Positions 1-9,808 of a stretch of 64,000 nt of DNA are shown here, in pieces. The translations under genes were made by a program, and so were the position numbers. The notes under the pieces are model-generated. The model saw nothing but the letters and a program-made list of their open reading frames with translations, made no database searches and had not been told where the DNA came from. Source of the stretch: Clarkia xantiana subsp. parviflora (lineage: Eukaryota; Streptophyta; Magnoliopsida; Myrtales; Onagraceae). The stretch's first letter is position 1. Every line of letters begins with the position of its first letter. The DNA is taken from positions 44,558,441 through 44,622,440 of the forward strand of contig JAPTYO010000008.1 of the NCBI GenBank assembly GCA_036873135.1, given 5' to 3'.

Positions 1-12
1 ACGTTTTTTCAA

Positions 13-895
13 GGGTTAAGAACCTATGAAAGGTCTGAACTATCACCCATGTTAACGGGAGAGGTCTGAAATTTAAAAAGTTAATAACAGAGGTCTGAAA
101 TTTCTGTTTTGTTGATAACAGCGGTCTCCGTTAGTTTTTTCCGTTAAAACTAACGGAAGTTGGTCACATGCTTGGCATGTGACCGGAAATTAAATAAAAT
201 TCAAAAATGCCCTTCTATCAAGTGTGCCCCTCACATGCATGGAGTGAAAAGACCAAAATGCCCATGAAGCCACCACGGTACTCCGGCGACCACCAATCGT
301 ACTCCGGCGACCACCACCGTACTCCGGCGACCACCACCGTACTCCGGCGACCACCACCAAGGCTCCGATTGGGCCAAAATCGGAGCCACCGGCCCCGATT
401 GGACTCCGATCAGGGCCAAAAAAGCTCTGATCGAAGCTTTTTTGGCTCCGATCGGAGCTTTTTTGGCCCCGATCGGAGCTTTTTTGGCCCCGATCGGAGA
501 TTTTTGACCCCGATCGGAGCTTTTTGGCCCCAATCGGAGCTTTTTTGCCGAGGTGGTGGCCGGAGTTGGGTCGCCGGAGCCGAGGTGGTGGTCGTCGGAG
601 TCGGGTGGTGGTGGCCGGAGTCGGGTGGTGGTGGCCGGAGTTGGGTGGTTTTAATTTGACTTTAGGGGTAAAATTGTCATTTCACATTTCCTTAAATAAG
701 ATATTAAATAAAACAAAATATTAAAGGGGCAAAAATGTCATTTCACACAATTCTGTTAAATTTAACCCTAAAATTGGACGGAAAACCTCAAATCAACAAA
801 ATTGAAATTTCAGACCTCTGTTATTAACTTTTTAAATTTCAGACCTCTCCGGTTAACATGGGTGATAGTTCAGACCTTTCATAGGTTCTTAACCC
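13..895. mobile_element. MULE-like foldback element 1 (non-autonomous)
   Basis: The ends are a near-perfect terminal inverted repeat of about 95 bp (13 to ~110 and ~800 to 895) beginning GGGTTAAGAACC. The element is flanked by a perfect 9-bp duplication, ttttttcaa, at 4-12 and 896-904. Long inverted repeats with a 9-bp duplication indicate the Mutator-like superfamily. The interior encodes no transposase. It holds a 20-bp tandem repeat (about 281-358), a 24-bp repeat built on CGATCGGAGC plus a T run (about 418-546), and a GGTGGTGGCCGGAGT-rich block (545-650) partly complementary to the first. Reading frames here come from these repeats and are not genes. Confidence 0.85.
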
Positions 896-904
896 TTTTT
901 TCAA

Positions 905-962
905 TTCAGACCCCTTTTGGCAACATGGGCAAACATTCAGGCCCCTATTGTGTTCTTAACCC
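905..962. mobile_element. Right end of an outer MULE-like element (left end outside window)
   Basis: Just outside element 1 the sequence ends in a second, diverged version of the same kind of terminus. Read on the minus strand from 962 it begins GGGTTAAGAACAC and continues with a 'gggcctgaatg' motif parallel to the 'aggtctgaa' motif of element 1. A candidate 9-bp duplication taaaaaata follows at 963-971. Its partner and the other end would lie left of the window, so the call rests on similarity of ends only. Confidence 0.4.
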
Positions 963-971
963 TAAAAAATA

Positions 972-1111
972 TAGTGCACTACCTTATCTTCACATCCATG
1001 CACACAGTGCACTATTTCTTTTCACATTTCCATCTACTGTTCAAGCTTTAAAGGAGAATACCTAACATACTTGACTTCAACTCGGATGATCCTTATATTT
1101 TCTTCGATACC
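972..1111. other. Short unassigned spacer
   Basis: About 140 bp between the MULE-type terminus and the first part of Cop1 that can be matched to its relatives. It may be degraded Cop1 3' LTR, but I see no match to the LTRs of Cop2 or Cop3. No coding or structural signal is visible. Confidence 0.3.
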
Positions 1112-1686
1112 CTTCTCCAGAGCATTCATACAAGTATTCACAGCTTTCAACTAATACCCGGTTGGTGGCCACTAGTGAAAACAAGAGTCAGTGAATTAAA
1201 TGTGAACTTGACCATCCCCATCGCTCACAACCTTAGTCAAACCCAACCGGTTTCCAAAGACGTGGTAACTTGGCCTTTTTCTTCAGCACTGCGCATACGC
1301 CGGGAAGCGAACATTGAGCCTGACCTTAGATATGAGTTTTGAGTCCATGAGGATACATCATGCGCCTCTTCATAATGCTCCCGGGATCAATCACACGCTC
1401 GAGGTGAAGAAGTTTGCGCCCATCCGAATCACGAGGATTCTACCTAGCACAACCCGAGCATGACCCCGTGGTCGAACATGGCACCCGTAGTATGAAGCAC
1501 GCGTCGATAGCATACCCGAACATCGTCAGGCGTGGGATATGTCAATGATGCTATCGCAGACTTTCATCTGGCCCAGAGTGTAGTTAATGACGAACGGAGT
1601 TCATCACTGGCGAAGTGCAAAACGAAGATCACGTTGTATTAAACCGAAACCAGATGATCGTTTTGCGTAACCATGTTTCCCAACTG
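1112..1686 (-). mobile_element. Cop1 fragment: 3' untranslated region of a copia element
   Basis: Read on the minus strand, this segment matches the post-RNase H regions of Cop3 (about 49960-50400) and Cop2 (about 36950-37390), including the shared block around 'ctcgcttcccggcgtacgagcg' read on the plus strand of those elements. It is the distal part of Cop1, separated from its RNase H (11432-12053) by the insertion of Tat-A. The copy is non-coding and its own 3' LTR is not recognisable. Confidence 0.7.
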
Positions 1687-1691
1687 GTTAT

Positions 1692-2404
1692 TGATGGGTT
1701 TCGCTATGGCCGTTAGGCCCTTTAACGGTGAGGAATGGTGAATAGGCCCACTAGGCCCTAAAAGGAGGTCAAGAAGACCAAGGCGCAGGGTCCCGACAGC
1801 GGGAGTCCCGATGATGAAAGGTCCCGACAGAGTCGGTCCCGATAGGCGAGCTGGACGCTCCCGATGCCTTTAAGTAGGCCCCGATGATGAATCCCTGAGA
1901 ATGATTGGCCCTGTCACGATGACGAGGGGCCCCGAGCGGTGACACAATGAGATAACTCTGGAGTCCTCGATATTAGTCGGGACTTGCTATCAGAGGTTGA
2001 GGCCGAGATACGCGGAGCTTGGCCGAGATAAGCGAGATCATGGCCTAGATAGGCGGGATCGTGGCCGAGATACGCGGAGCGTGGCCGAGATAGGCGAGAT
2101 CATGCCCGAGATAGGCGGGATCGTGGCCGAGATAAGCGGAATATGGGCTAACCACCCCAACGGTTCACCAGGTAACTGAGGCACCTCTTCGCCTATAAAA
2201 GGGCAGAGGTTACCTCAGATCACATACGTTTTTTGAGATACACTCTTTGAGATTCCTGCTTGCCAGTTTATACGAGATACTCATTTAAGCATCAGAGAGG
2301 GATTCTGGGTCGCCGCCCGGTCTATCCCCTCTTGCAGGATTACGTGGAGCGAAGGAGCTCGGATCGCCGTCAAGACCGTACCGGAGTTCCACCGTGATCC
2401 AACA
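1692..2404 (+). repeat. Tat-A 5' LTR
   Basis: 713 bp, starting TGATGGGTTT and ending GATCCAACA, so with normal TG...CA ends. It holds a tandem block at about 1990-2140 made of roughly 20-bp units around 'gtggccgagatacgcgg'. A TATA box (CTATAAAAGG, 2193-2202) lies downstream of that block. The repeats in front of the TATA box could act as an enhancer, which is inference. Confidence 0.92.
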
Positions 2405-2423
2405 TTGGCGCCGTCTGTGGGAA
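2405..2423 (+). promoter_or_regulatory. Tat-A primer-binding site
   Basis: Directly after the LTR, TGGCGCCGT (2406-2414) is complementary to a tRNA 3' end of the form ACGGCGCCA, as in plant tRNA-Asp. It is followed by CTGTGGGAA. The same site follows the LTRs of Tat-B, GagD and GagF. The exact tRNA is inferred. Confidence 0.75.
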
Positions 2424-2441
2424 ACGTGACGAAAATCTAGT

Positions 2442-3160
2442 ATGACTTCTACTCGTTCAATGGCGGCTGGTAAGCAGAGGAGGCAGGGAGAATCTGGTGG
2501 TTCCCGTCATCCTGCTGGGACGACTCTGAATTCGCCACCGGAGCGTGCTGAGGACCAGAATCTCCCTGCTGAGGTCTCCCGGACAGGGGGGCACAACAAA
2601 GTCCCTGAAGATGTTGCTCAGCACCAAGAGAATAGAGAAGAGGAGTCTCCTCCAAACACGGATCTGGCGAAGGCTGTGGCGGATGCCATGCCAATGTTTT
2701 TGGCGGCTGTGGAGGCTCTCTTAGAGCGGAGAGAGGCGGCCAAGAGGCAGGAGGAGGTGCCCCCGCCAGCAGAGGTTCAGAATGTGCAGTAGGCCCAACC
2801 CAAAAGCCAGGATAAGGGTAAGAAGCCCGCTCAATCAGAGCGATTTGTGGTCGACGGGCCAGGACCAGTGCAGCACAGGACCATTCCCCTCAATGGTCCC
2901 ATCACCCCCGATCAGGTGGTGAAGATCGTGAACATCTGCCTGAGGGAGCAGAAGCCGATGATGTCGGAACTGAGGGATCGATCCACTCATCCCTTCGTTC
3001 CCCGACTAATAGACACCCTCGCCCCGCCAGGGCTGGGTATCCCCACAGTAAAGGAGTATGATGGCGAAGGAGATCCAGTTCGTCATGTTCAGAAGCACCT
3101 CATGGCATGTCTTGGCAGAGCCCCGAATGACGATATCGTGTGTGTGCTGTTCCCAAACAC
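2442..3160 (+). pseudogene. Tat-A gag, N-terminal part
   Basis: Start codon 2442 is the first ATG after the primer site and matches the start of Tat-B gag (51498). The product is the structural protein that packages the element RNA into particles. The charged, low-complexity N-terminal part is followed by the start of the retrotransposon gag domain (about 2960-3150, with an IPTVKEYDGEGDP motif). An in-frame TAG at 2790-2792 stands where Tat-B has CAG, so the reading is broken early. The frame runs on to the hAT MITE at 3161, which interrupts the gag domain and duplicated 8 bp of it. Confidence 0.85.
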
Positions 3161-3740
3161 TAGGGGTGAAACCAAAATCCGGTTGGTCCGAAAAACCGGT
3201 GAAAACCGATCCGGTCCGGACCGAAAAAATCGAATCCGAAATATACGGTTTGGTTTTTGGTCGGATTTTTTTAATCTAGTTCGGTTTTTCGGTCCGGTTC
3301 GGATTTTAATATTCGAAGACCGTGGGGACCGAACCGACCGTTATGCTAACTAAATATATATAATATATATTATATTAGTTGATATTAATCAATATAATTA
3401 ATTCATTAGGTTTATAAAAATTATGAAATAAGCATTTATGAAGATTATTTTTTCTAATTTTGTTTTATAATTTATTTAATTATAATAATGGACGTTATTT
3501 TTCATTTCGCTTTGATAAATTCCATAAAAATAACGAGAATTTTAAATGATAATTGTTACTTTTGGATTTTCGGTTTAAACCGAAAACTGAACCGAAAAAA
3601 CCGTACTACCAATGGACGGTTTATTTTTCATCACATGGTTTTTTGGTCGGATTTTTTTAAGGAAAAAAACCGGACCGAAAATATAGGTAACCGACCGAAC
3701 CAAGCAAAAAACCGGTCCGACCGGTCCGGTTTCACCCCTA
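3161..3740. mobile_element. hAT-type MITE inside Tat-A gag
   Basis: A 580-bp element with terminal inverted repeats TAGGGGTGAAACC and an 8-bp target duplication, ccaaacac (3153-3160) and ccgaacac (3741-3748), with one mismatch. The 8-bp duplication and the TAGGGGTG terminus fit hAT. Subterminal regions are packed with the palindromic motif ACCGGTCCGG and its variants. The middle is AT-rich and non-coding. Element plus duplication is 588 bp, a multiple of three, so the flanking gag frames stay in register. Confidence 0.85.
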
Positions 3741-3748
3741 CCGAACAC

Positions 3749-4648
3749 ACTGGGTGAGAGGGCCCTGACCTGGTTCTTCAGCCTGCCCCCAGGGTGCATC
3801 ACCTGCTGGGCCGACATGCATGACCGTTTCATTCAGCAGTACCAGGGTCGTCGGCGTCTCCTGAAGAGTGTGAGGTCCCTGGCCCAAGTGGTGCAAAGGC
3901 CCGATGAGTCGCTGGCGCACTATTACCAGCGATACACTGCCAGCGTGGCGGAGATTGATGAAGAGATATCAGAGGGAGAAACCATCCGTACCTTCCGTCG
4001 GAACCTGACTGCCCCCTACGGTTCCGACCTGATGCACAGCGTGGCTGAGAAGGCTGTGTGGAACATGGAGGCACTCCAGAAGAGAGTGAAGCAGCAAATC
4101 GACGTGCAGGAGTCGAAAATAGCTGACGGAGAGCTCCAACCCCCGAAGTCAAACAGGGGCAAGCAGTCGCTCAAGCCAGTGGACGACCATAAGCGGAAGG
4201 ATAATTCCGAGGGCAGTCGGACTCGCGGTCGTTCTGATCGAAGGGAGGACAGGCGTCCCCCGAGGAAGGACAAGCGGGACTATAGCATCCCTCTGAATAC
4301 CTCCATGGCGGAGGTGTTAGCGGTCATGGATCGACAGGGTATCTCTAGGTACCCCCCGAAGAAGGAAGGAGAGTTTATGGGATCCCGCACCGATCGTTAC
4401 TGTCGGTTCCACCGCGCCAGCGGTCACGACACTAACCACTGTCGGGAGCTAAAGAAGGAGATTGAAAAGATGATCCAGAAGGGGAAGCTTAAGGAGTTTG
4501 TGGCTGAAAGGCGGTGTCGTTCCCGCTCTCGATCCCGATCGCGGTCCCGTTCCCGCTCTCGATCCCGATCGCGGTCCCGTTCCCGCTCCCGCGATAGGTC
4601 CCCGAAGAAGAAGAAGACGGAACCAGAGTCCTCTGGCGCCCGTAAGGA
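3749..4648 (+). pseudogene. Tat-A gag, C-terminal part with zinc knuckle and Arg-Ser repeat
   Basis: This continues gag in the same frame after the MITE. It holds the rest of the gag capsid-like domain (WFFSLPPGC-type region to about 4100), a charged linker, and the plant variant zinc knuckle CX2HX4HX4C (YCRFHRASGHDTNHC, near 4399-4443), which should bind RNA. The striking feature is 12 consecutive Arg-Ser dipeptides at 4518-4589, encoded by a repeated 30-bp unit and followed by RDRSPKKKK. Such RS tracts are typical of splicing factors and are not part of the usual gag description. Tat-B keeps a shorter version. The part is free of stops but is disconnected from its start by the TAG at 2790 and by the MITE. 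Confidence 0.88.
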
Positions 4649-5379
4649 GAAGCGGGGCACTATCAATGTGATTCACGGAGGATTTGCCGCGGGAGGTGAC
4701 GCCACAGCCTCTCGGGAGGTCTATGCCTCTAGAATCTCTGCTGCTGTAGTGCTAGGCAAGAGGTCCCGATCCTGGACCGCAAAGGAAGATATGGTGATTT
4801 CCTTTTCAGCGGAGGACCTGGTAGGTGTGGAGAGTCCACATGATGATGCTTTGGTCGTGACCCTGGACGTGGATGCGTACGAGATGAAACGAATTCTGAT
4901 CGACGGAGGGAGCTCCTCCGACATTCTGTTTATGGACGCGCTGGAAGCCATGGGGAAAACGAAGAAGGATCTGAAGGAGGTGACCTTCCCGATGGTTGGC
5001 TTCTCTGGCATTACCTCCTATCCGCTGGGAATGATCACCTTACCAGTGGAGTTTGGTAGTGGGTGGAAGGCGGAGAGGAGAAACGTGGATTTTGTGGTGG
5101 TTGAGTCCGCGGGGACTTACAACGCGATCATCGGGAGAACCACCATTAACCCCCTGATGGCAGTTGCCTCGATTGTGCACCAGAAGATGAAGTTCCCGAC
5201 TGACCACGGGGTCGGGGAGGTTAAGGGCGACCAGGTGGCTTCCAGGAGATGCTATGTTAATGCCACCCGACGGAAGAGACGGGAGGCCATGACAATCCTC
5301 CAGACCGATGCTGATCCCAGAGAGGAGTTTGGGCGTCCCGCCCCCATGGAGGATTTGAAGGAGGTCGAGATTGACGGAC
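4649..5379 (+). pseudogene. Tat-A aspartic protease domain
   Basis: Pepsin-like retroviral-type protease that cuts the polyprotein. The catalytic motif is ILIDGGSSSD (about 4893-4922), preceded by the conserved INVIHGG block and followed by the flap-region sequence GMITLPVEFG and the AIIGRTTINP block (about 5130) that closes the fold. The catalytic Asp is present. The domain is in the same uninterrupted frame as the gag C-terminus and the reverse transcriptase, so only upstream lesions disable its expression. Confidence 0.88.
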
Positions 5380-6380
5380 CTCAGAGGAAGGTGAAAATCG
5401 GGTCCGCCCTGTCTGACGAGAGGGCCCAAGAATTGATTGAGCTGCTGAAGGAGTTCAAGGAGCTGTTTTCCTGGTCCCCGAGTGACATGCCAGGAATCAG
5501 CCCCGATGTGATCGTGCACGAGTTGAAGATTGATCCCGCGGTCAAGCCTATCGCGCAGAAAAGGCGTCCGATGGGCGCGGTCAAGCCTATCGCGCAGAAA
5601 AGGCGTCCGGTGGGCAGGTTGCTCGACGTTGGATTTATCAAGGAGCTCCGATTCCAGACTTGGGTCGCTAACCCGGTGCTGGTGAAGAAGAGAAATGGGA
5701 AGTGGTGGATGTGTGTTGATTTCCGTGATCTGAATAAGGCTTGCCCGAAGGACTGTTACCCGCTCCCGAGAATCGATCTGTTGGTGGATGCCACGTCGGG
5801 ACATGAGTTTTTGAGCTTCATGGATGCGTATTCGGGCTATAATCAGATCAAGATGGCTAAAGATGATGCCCCCCACACTGCCTTTTATGCCGACAGTGAC
5901 ATTTATCATTATGATGTCATGCCTTTCGGATTGATCAATGCAGTGGCAACCTACCAGCGGATGGTGAACAAGTTGTTCGGGGCTATGCTAGGGAAAACCA
6001 TGGAGGCTTACGTGGACGATATGCTGGTGAAGTCCTGACAAGCTGAGGATCATGTGCACAACCTAGCCACGACGTTTGAGCGGATGAGGCTTCATCAGGT
6101 TCGCTTGAACCCGACCAAGTGCGCCTTCGGAGTCCACTCGGGGAAGTTTTTGGGCTTTATGGTAAGCCAGCGAGGAATTGAGGTGAACCCTGAGAAGCTG
6201 AGGGCAATCGAGGAGATGAAGTCTCCGATAAACCATCGGGAGGTGCAAGTGCTGAATGGCCGACTGGCTGCAATGAATCGCTTCCTGTCTAAGGCAAGTG
6301 ACCGATCCATGCCGTTTTTTGAAGTATTGAGGGCCAACAGGAAGTTTGAGTGGACTGCCAAGTGTGAAGAGGCGTTCTAA
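5380..6380 (+). pseudogene. Tat-A reverse transcriptase
   Basis: RNA-directed DNA polymerase. Visible motifs are CVDFRDLNKACPKD (~5710), the first catalytic Asp in FMDAYSGYNQI (~5820), MPFGLINA (~5925) and the YVDDML active site (~6010). Three defects are seen. A 39-bp (13-codon) duplication at 5538-5615 replaces the segment before GRLLDVGF that Tat-B keeps. TGA at 6036-6038 stands in place of CGA just after the YVDD motif. TAA at 6378-6380 stands in place of CAG at the end of the connection region. The two stops sit in one otherwise continuous frame. Confidence 0.88.
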
Positions 6381-7471
6381 GCACTCAAGCAGCACCTTCG
6401 CACCCTTCCGCCATTGGCAAAACCGATCCCAGGCGAGCCGCTCTATCTATATTTGGCTGTTTCTGAATTTGCAATTAGCTCTGTGTTAGTGAAGGTTGTC
6501 GAGGGTAATCAAGTCCCCGTTTATTATGTAAGCAAGGCGTTTGCCAAATCTGAAATGAATTATCCCGCCGTTGAGAAGTATCTCTTTGCGTTGATTATTA
6601 CTGCTCGGAAGCTAAGGCCTTACTTCCATGCGCATGAGATCACTGTGTTGACGAATCAGCCTCTGAAGCATTTTTTGAACCGACCTGATGCGTCGGGGAG
6701 ATTAGTGAAATGGGCAGTCGAGCTTAGTGAGTTTCGCATACACTTTGCTCCGAGAACGGCTATTAAGGGCCAGGCGTTGGCGGATTTCATAGCAGATTCT
6801 ACAGCCCCCGATCTAGAAGAAGCGGGCCCTGTAGAGGGGGCAACCATGGAGGTCCCGATAGCAGAGCAACCAGAAATGGCAGAGCAATCAGAACAGCCAA
6901 ATGAGGAGAATACTTGGGAAATGTATACGGATGGCTCTTCGAGTTCAGATGGATCAGGAGCAGGTTCGTATTGATACCACCAGGCGGGGGTGAGCCCCTT
7001 CGATATGCTTTGGCCTTAACGTTTAGGGCCACGAACAACGAAGCTGAGTATGAGGCTCTTATCATAGGCCTGAAAATTGCCAAAGGTACGGGAGTCGCTC
7101 ACTTGAGAGTGAAATGTGACGCGGGTCTGATTGTGAATCAAGTCCAAGGACGATATGAGGGGAAGAGCCCGGTGATGAGAAAGTACCTTCGCGAGGTGCA
7201 AGTCTTGAAGGAGAGCTTCAAAAGCTTCGATATCGAGGCGATCCCGAGGGAAGAAAACGTGGAAGCAGATGCCTTGAGCAAATTTGCCTTGGGGGCACCC
7301 CTGGAGGAAAATCGGAAGGTGCACTTCTTGGAGAAGGTGATCTTGTCGACCACCGACCCGTCAGAGGTGTGTGCTATTGGAGTAGGATCGGAGGAGGAGC
7401 CCACTTGGATGACCCCGATAGTCGCGTACCTGACTACGGGGGCAATCCCCGATAATGAAGTGGTAGTTGAC
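6381..7471 (+). pseudogene. Tat-A dual RNase H region
   Basis: Two RNase H modules follow one another, as known for the Tat lineage. The first (about 6410-6800) is the gypsy-type module. The position where active enzymes carry the first Asp reads LYLAVSEF, so it is probably structural only. The second (about 6910-7290) is the archaeal-like module with the active-site pattern YTDGSS, NNEAEYEAL, KCDAGLIVNQ and EADALSKFA. A single-base deletion near 6966, just after YTDGSS, shifts the frame by one. The reading continues toward integrase until MULE element 2 at 7472. Confidence 0.85.
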
Positions 7472-8330
7472 GGGTTAAATGTACTTTTCATACCACATGT
7501 TTGGCCGAATGTGGCTTTTAGTACCGGATGTTTGGTTTTGTATACTTTTGGTACCAAACGTTTGAAAAAATGTGGTTTTTGGTACATCCATTAGTTGGCC
7601 GTTAGTTTTTTCCGTTAAGTGACATGTGCAAGTCACGTGACCGACCCTAAACTTTCGATTTTATTCAATTTAGTCCCTCAAATATATTCCTAACTTTTAA
7701 TTTGTTTAATTTAGTCCCAAAACTTCAAAATCAATTCCACTTTAACCATTGAACCCAATTGACCTAGCCGGACCTAGCCGGACCTAGCCTAGGGCTAGGT
7801 CCGACCCTGGATCGGGGTCGCTGGACCCAGCCAAACCTGACCCAAAGTCGGACCTAGCCCTAGGCTAGGTCCGGCTAGGTCAATTGGGACCTAGCCCAAT
7901 TTGGGTCGAATTTTGGCTAGGTCCCAATTGACCTAGCCGGACCTAGCCTAGGGCTAGGTCCAACCCTGGGTCAGGGTCGGCTTGGGCCCTGCGACCCCAA
8001 CCCAGGTTCGGACCTAGCCCTAGGCTAGATCCGGCTAGGTCAATTGGGTTCGATGATTCAATTGGAATTGATTTTGAAGTTTTGGGACTTAATCAAACAA
8101 ATTAAAAGTTATGAATATATTTGAGGGACTAAATTGAACAAAATCGAAAGTTTAGGGTCGGTCACAGGACTTGCACATGTCACTTAACGGAAAAAACTAA
8201 CGGCCAACTAACGGATGTACCAAAAGCCACATTTTTTCAAACGTTTGGTACTAAAAGTATACAAAACCTAACATCCGGTACTAAAAGCCACATTCGGCTA
8301 AACATGTGGTATGAAAAGTACCTTTAACCC
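7472..8330. mobile_element. MULE-like foldback element 2 inside Tat-A pol
   Basis: An 859-bp element with inverted-repeat arms of nearly 290 bp each (7472 to ~7765 and ~8040 to 8330), starting GGGTTAAATGTACTTTTC and its reverse. The target duplication is 10 bp, ggtagttgac (7462-7471) and ggtagctgac (8331-8340), with one mismatch. Long arms plus a 10-bp duplication point to the MULE superfamily. The centre consists of palindromes of CCTAGCCCTAGGCTAGG. There is no transposase. It shares the internal motif CCGTTAGTTTTTTCCGTTAA with element 1 and a GGGTTAA end, so the two are related. Confidence 0.87.
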
Positions 8331-8340
8331 GGTAGCTGAC

Positions 8341-9510
8341 AGGATACGTCGGATCGCGGTTAATTACGTCATGCTGGACAATCAGCTATACAAGAAGGGT
8401 TGGTTCTCGACTCCGTACTTGAAATGTGTGGCTGAGCCCGACACAAGTCGAATCTTGAGGGAGGTGCACGAAGGGGTCGCGGCTTGTCATGAAGGGGCCC
8501 GATCCATTATGAGGAAAGTGCTGAATCTGGGCTATTATTGGCCTACGATGAGCAAGGAGGCGACAGCGTTGGTTCGATCCTGTGATGCGTGCCAGAGGTA
8601 TGCCCCGAATATCGCGGCTCCGGCTGCTAACCTGACGTCTATCAAGAGTGCTTGGCCCTTTGCGCAGTGGGGCATCGACTTGGTGGGACCTCTCCCACAG
8701 GCACAAGGTCAGTGTAAGTATTTGCTTGTGGCTATCGATTATTTTTCGAAATGGATAGAAGCTAAGGCGTTGGCCAAGACGACGGGGAATCAGATCGTCA
8801 AGTTTCTTCAGACCCATATTGTATCCAGATACGGGATTCCTAAGGTGGTGATCAGCGATAATGGTCCATCGTTTAACGGGGCTCAAGTGAAGGAGTATCT
8901 GGAGGAGTTGAACATCGAGCATCGGACAACCTCTTTCCATCATGCTCAGACTAATGGCCAGGTGGAGTCAGCCAACAAAATCGTGGTGGATGGACTGAAG
9001 AAGAGGGTCTATGCCTTGAAGGGCAAATGGCTGAACGAGCTGGAAAACGTGCTTTGGGTTGTTAGAACGACACCCAAACGATCAACTGGGGAGACTCTGT
9101 TTGGCCTTGTTTATGGCACGGAGGTCGTTTCTCCTGTGGAAGTAGTTGTGGCGTCCCATCGAATGAGGTATTATGAGCATTTGACGAATGATGAAATAAG
9201 ACGTTTGGATTTGGACTTGCTCGAGGAAAAGAGGCGAGAAGCCGACGAAGTCCAGGCTCGAATGCGTCTGGCGATGGCCAGATATTACAATCGGCGAGTT
9301 AAGTCCCGACAATTCTTCGTCGGGGAGCTGGTCTGGCGTCGGAACGAGTTTACCCTTTTGGATCGGATCAACAAGATGTCGCCAAAATGGGAGGGACCTT
9401 ATAAGGTCGTGGGGATGCCAGCTCCGAATGCATACAAGTTGGAAGACCTCGATGGCAGAGTATTGAAGCATTCTTTCAGTGGCGAGCACTTGAAGAAATG
9501 TCATGCTTGA
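8341..9510 (+). pseudogene. Tat-A integrase
   Basis: DDE integrase that inserts the cDNA. It shows an N-terminal zinc-binding region (VHEGVAACHEGARS ... CDACQ, about 8467-8600). The catalytic core has Asp in GIDLVGPL (~8675), Asp in ISDNGPSF (~8855) and Glu in TNGQVESANK (~8955). A GPY-type C-terminal module (WEGPYKVVG, ~9390) ends at LKKCHA and stop 9510. All catalytic residues are readable and this part has no internal stop. No chromodomain follows, consistent with Tat. It is cut from the RNase H part by MULE element 2 but matches that frame once the insert is ignored. Confidence 0.9.
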
Positions 9511-9514
9511 TGAA

Positions 9515-9705
9515 AAGCCGCCTTAAGTGGTGCACGAGAAAAAGTCGCCTTAAGTGGTGCACGAGATTAAGTCGCCTTAAGTGGTGCACGGGATTAAATC
9601 GCCTTAAGTGGTGTGGGCTAAATCGTCTTAAGTGATGTGTTGAAATGTCTTAAGTGGCGAGGTTTCGCCTTAAGTGGCATAGTTAAGTCGCTTTGAGAAA
9701 TGCAA
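9515..9705 (+). repeat. GCCTTAAGTGG tandem repeats after Tat-A integrase
   Basis: At least eight degenerate copies of a unit around 'tcgccttaagtggtgcacgag' follow the integrase stop, spaced roughly 20-35 bp. A longer array of the same motif lies at the same place in Tat-B (57057-57490). It does not code. Confidence 0.8.
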
Positions 9706-9808
9706 TGGAAAATCGGAACTAAGATAGTTTGATATTGATGAGGGCTCAAAGGCCCGAGGATGCATTACAAGGAAAGGAAAATTACAAGGACTATAAAGAT
9801 AGAGCATT

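Noticed and set aside
418..546. Repeated GC hairpins followed by T runs, like bacterial intrinsic terminators
   Set aside because: They are units of a 24-bp tandem repeat in a plant DNA transposon. Bacterial termination has no meaning in this context.
207..659. 150-residue open frame in MULE element 1
   Set aside because: It is made of short tandem repeats inside a foldback element, with a second open frame on the other strand. No domain or promoter.
1997..2179. Short frame in the Tat-A LTR repeats
   Set aside because: Encoded by the 20-bp LTR tandem repeat just ahead of the TATA box; not expected to be transcribed as a gene.
4424..4676. Minus-strand Arg-Glu/Arg-Asp repeat frames opposite the Arg-Ser tract
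   Set aside because: Shadow of the DNA repeat encoding the RS tract in the well-supported sense frame.
5040..5909. 289-codon minus-strand open frame opposite Tat-A protease and reverse transcriptase
   Set aside because: Mirror of a GC-biased sense gene; no homologous antisense reading can be supported and it spans the duplicated segment.
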